Shown here: piece after piece, positions 9,601-16,502 of the stretch
Position numbering within the stretch: the stretch's first letter is position 1
Layout of the letters: every line of letters starts with the position of its first letter
NCBI GenBank assembly: GCA_014084085.1
Contig: NPFB01000121.1
Location: 245,334-309,333, forward strand
DNA length: 64,000 nt
From: Hondaea fermentalgiana
Lineage: Eukaryota > Sar > Bigyra > Thraustochytrida > Thraustochytriidae
Reading direction: 5' to 3'
Notes under the pieces: model-generated
Databases searched by the model: none
The model's input: only the letters and a program-made list of their open reading frames with translations
Told to the model about the DNA's origin: nothing
Made by a program: the position numbers and the translations under genes

Positions 9601-10831
9601 TGATACGACTCGTTTCATCGCGAAACCCGCGCGCCACCACCAGCTCTTTGGACAATTTCTCCTTGCCGCGCTCCCCATTTGCATATCTGACGGGAACAGT
9701 CCAGTTATCATGGATCAAATCTCCAATAATGATGTATTCTGGGGTGCATAGCACCGGCGCGCCCTTGCCCTTCCCTTTTAAGTCGCCCCACGCGGTGTTT
9801 AAAATATTCTGCGCTTGTTCGGTGGACAAAAACTGTGACTGCAGGTCAAAACTGTTGCGAAAGTTATCAATTGACTTGGTAAAGGCGCTGGCGATGATGC
9901 TGCGCTCCGAGACAAGATTTCCATCGCGCAAAAAGGCTTTGTCAGGCCCCGGTCGCGGCTCGGCAAGCTTGCGCGAGGCGCGGACCAAGTCGGCGAGCGA
10001 GGCCCGCGAGTCAAGCTTGAGAGAGGCTATCGTGAGTAATTTCACAGGGACACGAATGTAATTCGCCGGCAAGAGCGACTGCAAGAGTGCAGCGCCCAGC
10101 TTACCAGCGCCCGTGCAAGCACGCATGCAGACACCGTAATTGTCCAAAAGAGCGAGTTCGCCGTTCTCCCAATCGCCAGAAAACAGTTTGTATAGGTAAA
10201 GAACCTGAACGTAGCGTAAAAGACCAGATGGGAACTGCGCTTTTCTCGCGTCGAGACGCAAGAAATTCTCGAGCGACATTTGTCGCTGCTCGTGCATCGT
10301 CTCGTCAAGGCGAGCGAAATCAGGATTACCTTCCGAGTCAAGAAAGGTGTCTTGCCGTCGGTTTCTGAGCTCTTCGCATGCAGCGTTTAGGCCCTTGACA
10401 AGATCGCGTCGAGGACCAGCCATGAAGAGTTTCATGAGGAGTAAGGACTCCTCCTTGAGCCACCACTGTTCGTATGTGAGACCCTCGAGCATCTTGCCGG
10501 AAGACGCCGGGAACCTGAAGTCGCTCGCGCCATCGACAAGGTGCCTTTGTGCAGACTGTGCCAAGCAGCTATCCAGGTCAAAGTGGGTTTCGTTGTTTTC
10601 GATTCTGGTGCACCTACGAATGAGCTTGAGCCGCTCGTTGAGCGCTGCCTCGGTCGACTCGCCCCTCACGCGGGATTGCTCAAAGTACGACGCGCGTAGA
10701 TTCTCCTTTTTACCTGACACAGAGACGAGTTCCATATCACGCAAGAAAGTGCCCGAGTTCGCGTCGCCGTTATTCACAGCAGGGATCTCCTCGCCACCCG
10801 CACCTTGATCGGTCCCAGACTGTTTGGCCAT
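3680..10831 (-). CDS. Giant 2383-aa nuclear-type protein, Cys-rich module, poly-Q
   Basis: One uninterrupted frame of 2383 residues from ATG 10831. I do not recognise a full-length family. Residues 1-900 are a globular region with natural composition. Residues about 900-1330 are low-complexity, acidic and basic, with nuclear-localisation-like clusters. About 1330-1394 is glutamine-rich with QQQQLM units. From about 1614 to 1970 there are many CxxC and CxxH pairs (CKCGRK, CGMCGEQC, CDYCQDGVC, CCPKCLKCDSC), indicating several zinc-binding clusters of PHD/RING-like spacing; the clearest block, FCSFHNKCGMCGEQC, resembles zinc knuckles of chromatin proteins. The tail holds two SUMO-interaction-like motifs (VICILSEDEED near 2244, PIVIVSSGDEES near 2299) and a Lys-rich end. 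Inferred role: a nuclear or chromatin scaffold working with SUMO. Function is unproven; the coding call itself is secure because of length and composition. Confidence 0.85.
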   Translation of the reverse strand: MAKQSGTDQGAGGEEIPAVNNGDANSGTFLRDMELVSVSGKKENLRASYFEQSRVRGESTEAALNERLKLIRRCTRIENNETHFDLDSCLAQSAQRHLVDGASDFRFPASSGKMLEGLTYEQWWLKEESLLLMKLFMAGPRRDLVKGLNAACEELRNRRQDTFLDSEGNPDFARLDETMHEQRQMSLENFLRLDARKAQFPSGLLRYVQVLYLYKLFSGDWENGELALLDNYGVCMRACTGAGKLGAALLQSLLPANYIRVPVKLLTIASLKLDSRASLADLVRASRKLAEPRPGPDKAFLRDGNLVSERSIIASAFTKSIDNFRNSFDLQSQFLSTEQAQNILNTAWGDLKGKGKGAPVLCTPEYIIIGDLIHDNWTVPVRYANGERGKEKLSKELVVARGFRDETSRIIATLPNVLARVTFRGGSMSGIDHLYVHFLKPGTKLDTAQKETEHDAWFWMVAFGTIQGFKSEGSILNFPGFEVSMSHYDEEQGIDTKADKSQSKNFLARVRRFSFQFWFSATTDLYHYYNNVFSTVDFRDCKRMAYHDPSNHCPAQNECTMCTIQWDDYPNGFSLSDAVRDGTVSSLWILRTDGHENVQLDAWFHLCMSVLNLAFEGNPLDDRVTPSGPTKENTKSTPSASPRPEEESSIKALHQGHRNAQLQQLCFKWVKRRALFHMREKTQIEYIIRLIEDSRDDKPRRLGGVKVSFGALMPGGEIRLWLKWSKSEKRYVRKQVGSDEEMLELFKSAKINVLFVVNFLDRAYSDPGLAVSCMQTNTSTNAKSEQREGRLRRAFPRDMDEYLLSAEEMHRLQPNIPLSQLENERERVHSYARLWSTKLALVSHQRFDKIKRRSDFIFGTQRTRSWRLKKGLVEEFFEPSKQAYSRSRKFKVPDLALAIKKTQSRPPPPAAESLDQAAQSEPVDRTAAATATTATTTTTAATAAAVATTSANSDATAQNTIDGKDGAEEKKTPRRASARMAARTTPAASGKEEKSRQDDENADSSDDEVHDDKTLGSHEEDGAADMEVDDENSSHTSSEVVNAHARGQGAKGPKLSKRSVPAKRGKEVENPELSRAAPVSKKASSTSAAASAPVANSQKKASKSRRSSAIVAQTEPDGDEDLVIGTQEEDALTALEGLNQELATAGKVRGPVDNASPTAELVPASSSSSSSSTTAKAGVSRSSRSSTNTAPAKQSAQPGELSRRTEASNAQPQSASTRESVSARAARAAQQVGSSLISEALDDLRPSTRTKKSRDPFLKALGSKATRRRSARLSLPPQPSSPGADSDEDYEAPQSSDSETEANAPGQATPGQVLPKVQNTAPAETPRPQKRQQVQQQMQQQQMQRQQQMQQQQLMQQQQLMQQQQLMQQQQLMQQQQLMQQQQQMKRQKEKQQQAAHAQKKAHNPQMVHSNGLQATKRDTEAAAQKQKKETKAVNVVPARAQKPTDSVLGDGKGASQESSQSQSSLSDLGPATQESVNSALGEDPVSQSDVVVAALRHDVDKFIGDLEEAIVGEGQPINSQQNQQSEQQPVTQAYDPTQGSQQVATADEDRPGGKLRPEFRMVNVSKKNAKFLYRNFFQKLARAPDSEVSNLLEDMIKLRGITSALNDDEIIRCKCGRKMLAYDSTQACSFIPGGLAGLAEVMCKEKLTPDAKRILSQAQVLRKGQARCLSCAVSSVRRTGKLGAHGLIKSGDLSLDANGSMVVKSAAISMSSAAEAVSRVCVMQDDPEKRCSGLYQNFEQGNGDGRVNLCQGHAVCMHCVEEKRPNKILDKDKNRPCTYVNFDGSVQVFCSFHNKCGMCGEQCRENNVVSCDYCQDGVCLTCAKKTYFRLTPVLGLNLDCCPKCLKCDSCQECMSSPTQIACFVDNPGQAMASDRTSGADVEEPRPPMLCQKHGQCAHKGCKAVGTHRCEMCCAMDVARGEITGRNKAWFCENHFFNGAGSGRASLNKKSYCEQCNFVILLVCNEENLPLLGKILAESEFSWSGGDEGGFIESAWNALYFAAHEGMVDRDDLGKSSVDSLQSLDAVRKAFAILLTHSPLAMLFDLKHRGGESLRVDPIKTVWARVEEVVPVMHALSNPSGQLGVSTANPNAASSSSSSSSSSSNVKSSPAKADRSQTRLEARPQRKKAKAAAESISQSLRETTSYSLLVSTKDIADALGRSTGPQGQLHALLEPIIKSMTSWAKLVRAEQKKSSKLHLDAGVMSVKRIVPYDLAKAKEAEERTKRLAKNVAKQIENQNVICILSEDEEDNSDIASTQDAPDPLEAFRPTYEPMPALSYLKPGPAIGEFGTSIDPIVIVSSGDEESDSEGLDEETVRAEQKRAEQKRAEKKMRKKKRRKEAKASKSQKSAKRSSFDLTSSSTSSSSKHSPSFAKRKRIIGPHT
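6676..6840. repeat. 18-bp repeat encoding QQQQLM units
   Basis: On the minus strand, units reading CAACAACAACAGCTGATG-like repeat at least five times and then degrade into other CAA/CAG runs. They lie inside the giant gene and encode its glutamine/methionine tract. The period keeps frame, so copy-number change would lengthen or shorten the protein without frameshift. Confidence 0.9.
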
Positions 10832-11822
10832 CGTGGACGCTCGCTTGCCGTGGGACGAATCCCGCGCAAAAGATGTTTGCTCTGCTCTATATCCTCTCTC
10901 CTTTTCTTCTTCTTCTTCTTCTCCTCCTCCTCCTCCGTACGCTCTAAGCGCCCTCTCCTCCGCGGGCGGCCGCGCGCACGCGCGTTCTCACGACGAACTC
11001 GCGCAGCCGCTCTCGATTTCTTTCAAGAAAGCGATGCCTGCTCGCTCACCGGGCAGGGCGGCGGCGGCGTGCGGGCGGGCCTGGGGCGGCGCGACCGTCG
11101 CGAGCGAGCGAACGCGCGGGCGAGCGGGCGGGCGTGCGGGCGAGCGGCCGGGACGCGCCCGTTGATCGGGGTCTGTCTCGGGCGCTCTTCTCAGAAGCCT
11201 GGCTCCGCAACCCAACCACCACGAGCGGGAAAGAGGCCTAACCTGGTTGGGCCAGATCACGCTCGCACGCGATCGATCGCCCCCCTCTGGCTGGGAGGGG
11301 CCGCGCCAGAGGCAGTGGGAAAGGGAAAAACCCGGCCACAGCCATGGCAGCTGTCAGGGAGAGAGAGCCCACGGGCAGACGGACGATGGGACAGACCCTC
11401 GATCCGAGTGGGACGGAGGCCCAGGATGGGAGCGCCGACTTCGAAGAGAATTTGTGGTAAAACTCCTTCTTCGAAAGAGCTACTTGGTCTACCTTTTGAG
11501 AAAAGAGATGGGATGGAGATGAGGATGGAGATGGAGATGGAGATGGAGATGGAGATGGAGATGGAGATGAAGACTTCCTGGTCAAGATTGGATGAAATGG
11601 CAGAAGCGACTTCCTTCTCGCATCCACGGCTAAAACGAGCAGTCTTTGCAAAAGTCGATACAAACGTAGATCTGTGCGTTAACTACAAGGACGCTGCCAG
11701 TGCTACGTTGTCCAAGAAAGATGATCAATTAACGCGAACTTGTGTTCGAAGATACCAAAGTGTCAAAATCAACGAACATTTTTATCTTTCATGCATTTCA
11801 CTCTGTTCGATGACGGGCTTTG
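10832..11822. other. Intergenic region, promoter of the giant gene
   Basis: DNA between the ATG of the giant gene and the stop of the DUF262 gene. The first 350 bases are CpG-rich with many CGAGCGGGCG-type runs, and a pyrimidine tract (CTTCTTCTTCTT) lies close to the start codon. A GGAGAT hexanucleotide repeat lies at 11514-11569. The 346-codon plus-strand frame across this region is built from GC-rich and repeat DNA and is not accepted as a gene. Confidence 0.5.
11514..11569. repeat. GGAGAT hexanucleotide repeat
   Basis: About nine copies of GGAGAT in tandem, slightly interrupted at the left end. It is intergenic, and its translation (alternating Glu-Met) has no domain meaning. Confidence 0.9.
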
Positions 11823-14800
11823 TCATGATGATTTACGAGCCTTAGCTATGCAACGGTCAACGATGGACAGCGCCTCGAAGTCGGAATCTAGCTGTGAAGC
11901 GCTCACCAAGACCTTCGACGGTGACCTTTGACCCCGTGCGAGAGCAATACAATAGTCTACTAGTGAGACAGATAACTGGGAGGCAACGCTCGAATCTTTT
12001 TTGTCATAAGTCTTGAGTTGAGCTTGCTTACGTGGCGAAATCTTGGAACTTATTGCTACAATGACCTCATTTGCGCCGACTCTTTCGTCTTTCGAATGAT
12101 TCATCTGAATCAAATCTCTTGCGCCGTGCATGTCGCTTTTCTTGTCCGACAAATCATCGCGATGCAAGGAGACTGACGTTTGGTCGTCACTCGAGTTCGC
12201 ATTCTTTTCGCGACACTTTACCTGGTCCAATTCTTGCTTTATATGATCGCCATTATCTTCCTTCGACGAATCATCTTGATGCAAAGAGACCGCGACTTCT
12301 TTGTCTTTTACCTTTGTCTTCTCTCCATGGGGACACTCATGATTCAAATCTTCCTCTGCTTCATCGTCATTCTCTTCCTCTGCGTCATCGTCGTTCTCTT
12401 CCTCGTCTTCATCGTCATTCTCTTCCTCTGCGTCATCGTCGTTCTCTTCCTCTGCGTCATCGTCATTCTCTTCCTCTGCTTCATCGTCGTTCTCTTCCTC
12501 TGCTTCATCGTCAATCTCTTCCTCTGCTGCTGCTTCATCGTTCACGAGTCCTCCGGATTTTTGCTCGAGTGAGTTCAGGAAGTCCAGTGCAGCACGCGCC
12601 GCAACCTCGTTTCCACAACGACCGCTTGTAAGCCATTTAAGCAAAAGTGCTGTCCTTGGGTTCTGACAAGAGTGTTGACGCTGGAGATCATGCAAGCGAT
12701 CACTGTAGTCTGCACAGCGCTCGCGATTGTCGCGGCTCGGCCCCAATTTAACAGCCTCGCAAATACTTTTGAACTTGTCTCGAGGCCAAGCTGAAGACGA
12801 CTTGGAGGAGAATGCGCTGATGTTGAATGTTTCTGGCATGCTGGCGAAAAGGTCTTCCAGGAAAAGGACTTTTTCCGCACGTTTCTTAAACTCCCGTAAA
12901 CTCAGGCCACCATCAGGTTTGAACAAGCGTGTAAGGTCTGGGCACTCTGCTGCTGACACCGACCAAACGTCTTTGAATGGGCTAATTCCTCGTGTTTTCT
13001 CTGCGAGCTCATACGGATACAGTCGATACAGGGAAAAGGCTTCAATAAGGTCCTCGAGGTGTTTTTTAAAGAGGCCTTTCGCACTATGAAGGCCCCAAAC
13101 CCTTTTTTGTTCTTTTGGATCGTCTGGAAAAGCGACGGTATGCGCCCTCCACATTCCAGCCTGGGACTTTAACGACTGCCTATTTTCTGCTTCTTTACAG
13201 TTCTCAAGCTTTTTCGAGTACTTTTTTGCAGACAAGGCCTGATTCAAGGCTCTGTTGACCAAGACTATATTGCCCAAGCTATGAAGCCACCATTTTTCCT
13301 TCGGGTCTTTGCTTGCCTGCGGGTGAATGTGCTCGAACCACAGGTCGCTGCTGATCATGGCTGGTATCGAATCTGGTGTGTTTTGCTCTTGAGTCCGCGC
13401 TGCAGCGTCACAGGCGACGAGAATATAGCGAAAGAGCGCCCTCTGATCCCTCAGATACTTGTAAAACTTGGGCACACTCATGCGCACAATAAAATCCAAG
13501 CGATCTTCGCTGGAGACTGCAAAATGCTGTGCAATCAAGCATAATAGGTCCAAGGGAGTCTCTATCGGGTTTTCCTCGTCTGTCAGCTCATCGCACGCCT
13601 CTTTTGCAGCAAAAGCAAAGGCAGCCTCGCGCCACACTGTCCGGAGCGTAACGTTGACGACACAAAAACGCTCCACTATGCGAAATATATGCCAGATTGT
13701 CTGCCAGTACATACCCTGCCAGGGTTCGCTCGCGCAAAGGCGTCGCGTATGGACCCATGCCGCGACTAGAAAGTCTTCAAAGTAGACATAGTATTTTTGG
13801 AATAGCATTTTCCGCGCCAGCAGCCAGCGGAGCTGTACAAAGGCCGAATTCTCCGCTTGTCCGACGTCTGCAATTTCTGCGGCAGCAAACCATGATCGAT
13901 CTTTTGCGTTGAGGCCGTTCCGCAGATACAATATGCACTCACAGACAGTGATCAGCTCGAGAAAAACAGACTGTACTTTGTCTTTATCCCTGTCCGCAAT
14001 GGCAGCATCAACAAAGTGCATGTAAAACGCCCTCTGGTCGCTCAAATATCCTCTGGCGTCATCTTGCTTGAAGCAGCTTCGATAGACAGTACCAACCGCA
14101 GTTTCAAAAGCTTCTTCGCGGGATGCAGGTGAGAGGTGTGCGAGCTTCTCGGCTATCTTGGCAAAATGTGAGCGAAGATTGCGCAGGATCGGCAAATCTT
14201 TGTTTTCTCTATTCTTAGCGCGCAATGAATCTTCCGTATACATGCGAAGGAACTCAAGTCCAGTGAATGGTTTCGCTTGAAACGTGTTTCTCATTTTAAA
14301 AACGTTGAGCGCGCGTCGTTTCTCATTTACAGTCAGCGTTGGAACTGCGACGCGCGAGAGAAAGCAGCCAACAAAGCGATCGATGGACGATTCACGACCT
14401 TGAGACGGCCATGGCCATTGGCGCAGGACCCCAAGGATCTCGAGCAAGTTGTCCAGGATCGAGCTGAGCTGAGCCGAGGTTGCACGAAAGTCACGCATGC
14501 CGGAGCTCGACTCGGCAGCAGCCCAGAGCTGCTCAAAGGTAATTCCTGGAACAAGAGCGGTCCGTAAATTGGGCTCTTCACCGGCGAAGAGCGCGTCGCA
14601 AAGTTTTTGAAGAATCTTGCCTTCGGACTGATGCGCGACGGCTTCCCAGCGCAGGCGGGCTTGACAATCTCGCGTGGCGCCCAAGAACCGGGCAAGCTTT
14701 TTTCGAGTTGTCTTATCCGACCACGTTTGCTTCAGGAGGAAGAGGTAGTTCGCAAATCCAATAAGATGGAGGGTCATGAGTCGCTGTTGGCCGTCCGAGA

Positions 14801-15284
14801 CTTCGACTGCTGCGCCTTCAGCATCTTGAGCAGTTCTTTGAAGGGTCACGAGACCGAGCCAGTACGGAAGCGCCTTATTTTCATGAATGGCACCGATAAC
14901 GACGGGCTGGAAATGCCGCAAAAGGGTGCCAACGAACTCTCGCGCCCGCTCGACCTCCCAAACGTAGCCGCGCTGGTAGTCGGGGACGATAAAGTATTCA
15001 CCCAGCTCATCTAAATCTTCAAGTGTAAACGCGGCGACCTCGCCGTCGTTCTCGAGGATTGGCATCCCCCTCGCATACACGCGCGTGAAGCGCGGACGCG
15101 GCACGCCAGCTCCCTTTGTATCTGCAAGCAGAGCTCTGCGGCGCTCTCGTCTCAATTTGCTCGCAGTCGCTTGATCGCGAGATCCGTCGCTAGCCACAGC
15201 CAAGCCCGAAAGAAAGAGAAGAAGATCGCAGCTGCAAACGTTCCAGAGGTGCTTTTGCACAACGCAAATACCTTGCGGGACCAT
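11823..15284 (-). CDS. GmrSD-like DUF262 + DUF1524 protein
   Basis: A 1153-residue frame with both halves of the GmrSD/type IV restriction family. The DUF262 half has the nucleotide-binding-type motif VPDYQRGYVW (near residue 99) and the invariant SDGQQRLMTL motif (near 163), part of the (V/I)DGQQR signature. The DUF1524 (HNH-like nuclease) half has EHIHPQ at 651-656, followed by LGNIVLVNRALN...K, the usual H-x-x-P and N...K pattern. In bacteria GmrSD cuts modified phage DNA using NTP; here the natural target is unknown. The C-terminus (about 915-980) is an 8-residue acidic repeat (AEEENDDD type), followed by a Ser/Asp/Lys-rich tail. ATG 15284 is the first in frame, but Met74 at 15065 (MPILENDGEV) begins just before the conserved domain and is a good alternative. 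No introns are needed. Family call strong; activity inferred. Confidence 0.85.
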   Translation of the reverse strand: MVPQGICVVQKHLWNVCSCDLLLFLSGLAVASDGSRDQATASKLRRERRRALLADTKGAGVPRPRFTRVYARGMPILENDGEVAAFTLEDLDELGEYFIVPDYQRGYVWEVERAREFVGTLLRHFQPVVIGAIHENKALPYWLGLVTLQRTAQDAEGAAVEVSDGQQRLMTLHLIGFANYLFLLKQTWSDKTTRKKLARFLGATRDCQARLRWEAVAHQSEGKILQKLCDALFAGEEPNLRTALVPGITFEQLWAAAESSSGMRDFRATSAQLSSILDNLLEILGVLRQWPWPSQGRESSIDRFVGCFLSRVAVPTLTVNEKRRALNVFKMRNTFQAKPFTGLEFLRMYTEDSLRAKNRENKDLPILRNLRSHFAKIAEKLAHLSPASREEAFETAVGTVYRSCFKQDDARGYLSDQRAFYMHFVDAAIADRDKDKVQSVFLELITVCECILYLRNGLNAKDRSWFAAAEIADVGQAENSAFVQLRWLLARKMLFQKYYVYFEDFLVAAWVHTRRLCASEPWQGMYWQTIWHIFRIVERFCVVNVTLRTVWREAAFAFAAKEACDELTDEENPIETPLDLLCLIAQHFAVSSEDRLDFIVRMSVPKFYKYLRDQRALFRYILVACDAAARTQEQNTPDSIPAMISSDLWFEHIHPQASKDPKEKWWLHSLGNIVLVNRALNQALSAKKYSKKLENCKEAENRQSLKSQAGMWRAHTVAFPDDPKEQKRVWGLHSAKGLFKKHLEDLIEAFSLYRLYPYELAEKTRGISPFKDVWSVSAAECPDLTRLFKPDGGLSLREFKKRAEKVLFLEDLFASMPETFNISAFSSKSSSAWPRDKFKSICEAVKLGPSRDNRERCADYSDRLHDLQRQHSCQNPRTALLLKWLTSGRCGNEVAARAALDFLNSLEQKSGGLVNDEAAAEEEIDDEAEEENDDEAEEENDDDAEEENDDDAEEENDDEDEEENDDDAEEENDDEAEEDLNHECPHGEKTKVKDKEVAVSLHQDDSSKEDNGDHIKQELDQVKCREKNANSSDDQTSVSLHRDDLSDKKSDMHGARDLIQMNHSKDERVGANEVIVAISSKISPRKQAQLKTYDKKDSSVASQLSVSLVDYCIALARGQRSPSKVLVSASQLDSDFEALSIVDRCIAKARKSS
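12344..12540. repeat. 24-bp minisatellite encoding an acidic tail
   Basis: About eight copies of a 24-bp unit, on the minus strand encoding EEENDDDA-like octapeptides at the C-terminal side of the DUF262/DUF1524 protein. The period is a multiple of three, so length variation keeps the reading frame. Confidence 0.9.
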
Positions 15285-16502
15285 CTGGCTGACTCGTAGC
15301 CTTCGAGGTCCCGGTCCCAGCGACGCCCTCGAGCAGGCATGCAGGTCTCGTCTCGCTTGCCAGAGGCCTCGCTCGGCAGGCGGTCATCGCAATCGCAGTC
15401 GCAGTCGCAGTCGCAGTCGCAGCCACTCCTCCATCGCGAGCGCGCGGGGAAAGCACGCCCACCTCGGCTTCGGTGGCACCACTGCCGCGCCTGTGCCTTG
15501 CTTGCGTCTTGCGTTCACTAGCCCGCACCAGCCTGTGACTTGCTTGCAGTGGTCGCTGCACGCCGCGCCACGCCGCGCTGCGTCGCGAGCTCCCAGTAGG
15601 CGTTCATGTCCAAGCAAGGCCTTAAACTGGCGCTTCGAGGCCGCCTCGGGCGGAGCAAAGTGCCGGGCAAATCGCAGCGAGGACTCGGTTCGGCGGAGTG
15701 ATGCTGCGCGCAGGAAGCTGCTTCCCGAGGTCGGCATCATTCATCCCAGTGATTGATGGATGCCGTCGCCGTCGCCGTCTACAGCTACTAGCCTGTTTGT
15801 AGGCCAGGCCCAACTCGGGTTGCTGCTGTAGGGCAGGTGCTTGCATCAAATCGAACCTGGCTGGTCCTCCGTGCCACCAAAGTTTTCGACCAGAGTTTGA
15901 CGTTCACGTCCACGTCCGGCAAACAAACAAACCCCAATAACAAACCGAGGCGCGCGAGAAACCTCCCAGGCCGGCAAACTTCGGCTAGGCAGGCCCGCCG
16001 CGGTCTCCTTTCTTCGCAGCGCAACTGACATCAGAGTCTGCTTCTCGCAGCGCAGCTGCAGCTTGCAACGGTGCCGGCTGGAGCGGGCATTTCGACAATT
16101 TTGATGCGTTGTCTCGCTGCGAGTGTGCATTGATTCGACAGACACCTCGTACTATACACAGCATACATAGGAACGCACATACAACGCATCTTCGCGCGAG
16201 AAGCGCAACTCCGTCTTCGTCGCGTCGCAGAACGCCGAGGAGAGCGACACTCTGCGCAGGCACGCCCCTTGCAGCCAAGCCCGCCGCCGAGTCCCTTTTC
16301 CCGTGGCACGCGGACGGTCTTGGCCGTCGCGACCGGCGTCGCACTCGCGCAAAAGAGCTCGGGCAGGGAGGGAGCAAGAGCAAGAGCAAGAGCAAGAGCA
16401 GAGCAAGAGCAGAACAGAACTCGGAGCCGCGACAGACCGCCAACCCAACGACACGAGCCGGACCCACGCCGGCGCTGCGCGGCAAGAGCGCGCACGCGGA
16501 GC
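15285..16502. other. Divergent promoter region, DUF262 gene and SulP gene
   Basis: About 1.2 kb between two genes transcribed away from each other. It contains a CGCAGT hexamer run (about 15388-15422), an AGCAAG hexamer run (about 16373-16402) and CpG-rich DNA next to the SulP start. The SulP frame is open upstream to 16269, but only from a TTG, with Arg-rich composition typical of untranslated GC-rich DNA. No separate gene is supported. Confidence 0.5.

Noticed and set aside
10805..11845. 346-codon plus-strand frame between giant and DUF262 genes
   Set aside because: Made of CpG-rich promoter DNA plus a hexamer repeat; no domain, and overlaps the putative 5' region of the giant gene.
11823..15284. 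Bacterial contamination as the source of the DUF262 gene
   Set aside because: Flanked on both sides by eukaryotic genes with no break in the sequence and similar base composition, with an in-frame eukaryote-style acidic tail.
16269..16502. N-terminal extension of the SulP protein
   Set aside because: Only a TTG is available as start and the segment is Arg-rich like untranslated DNA; ATG 16503 preferred.
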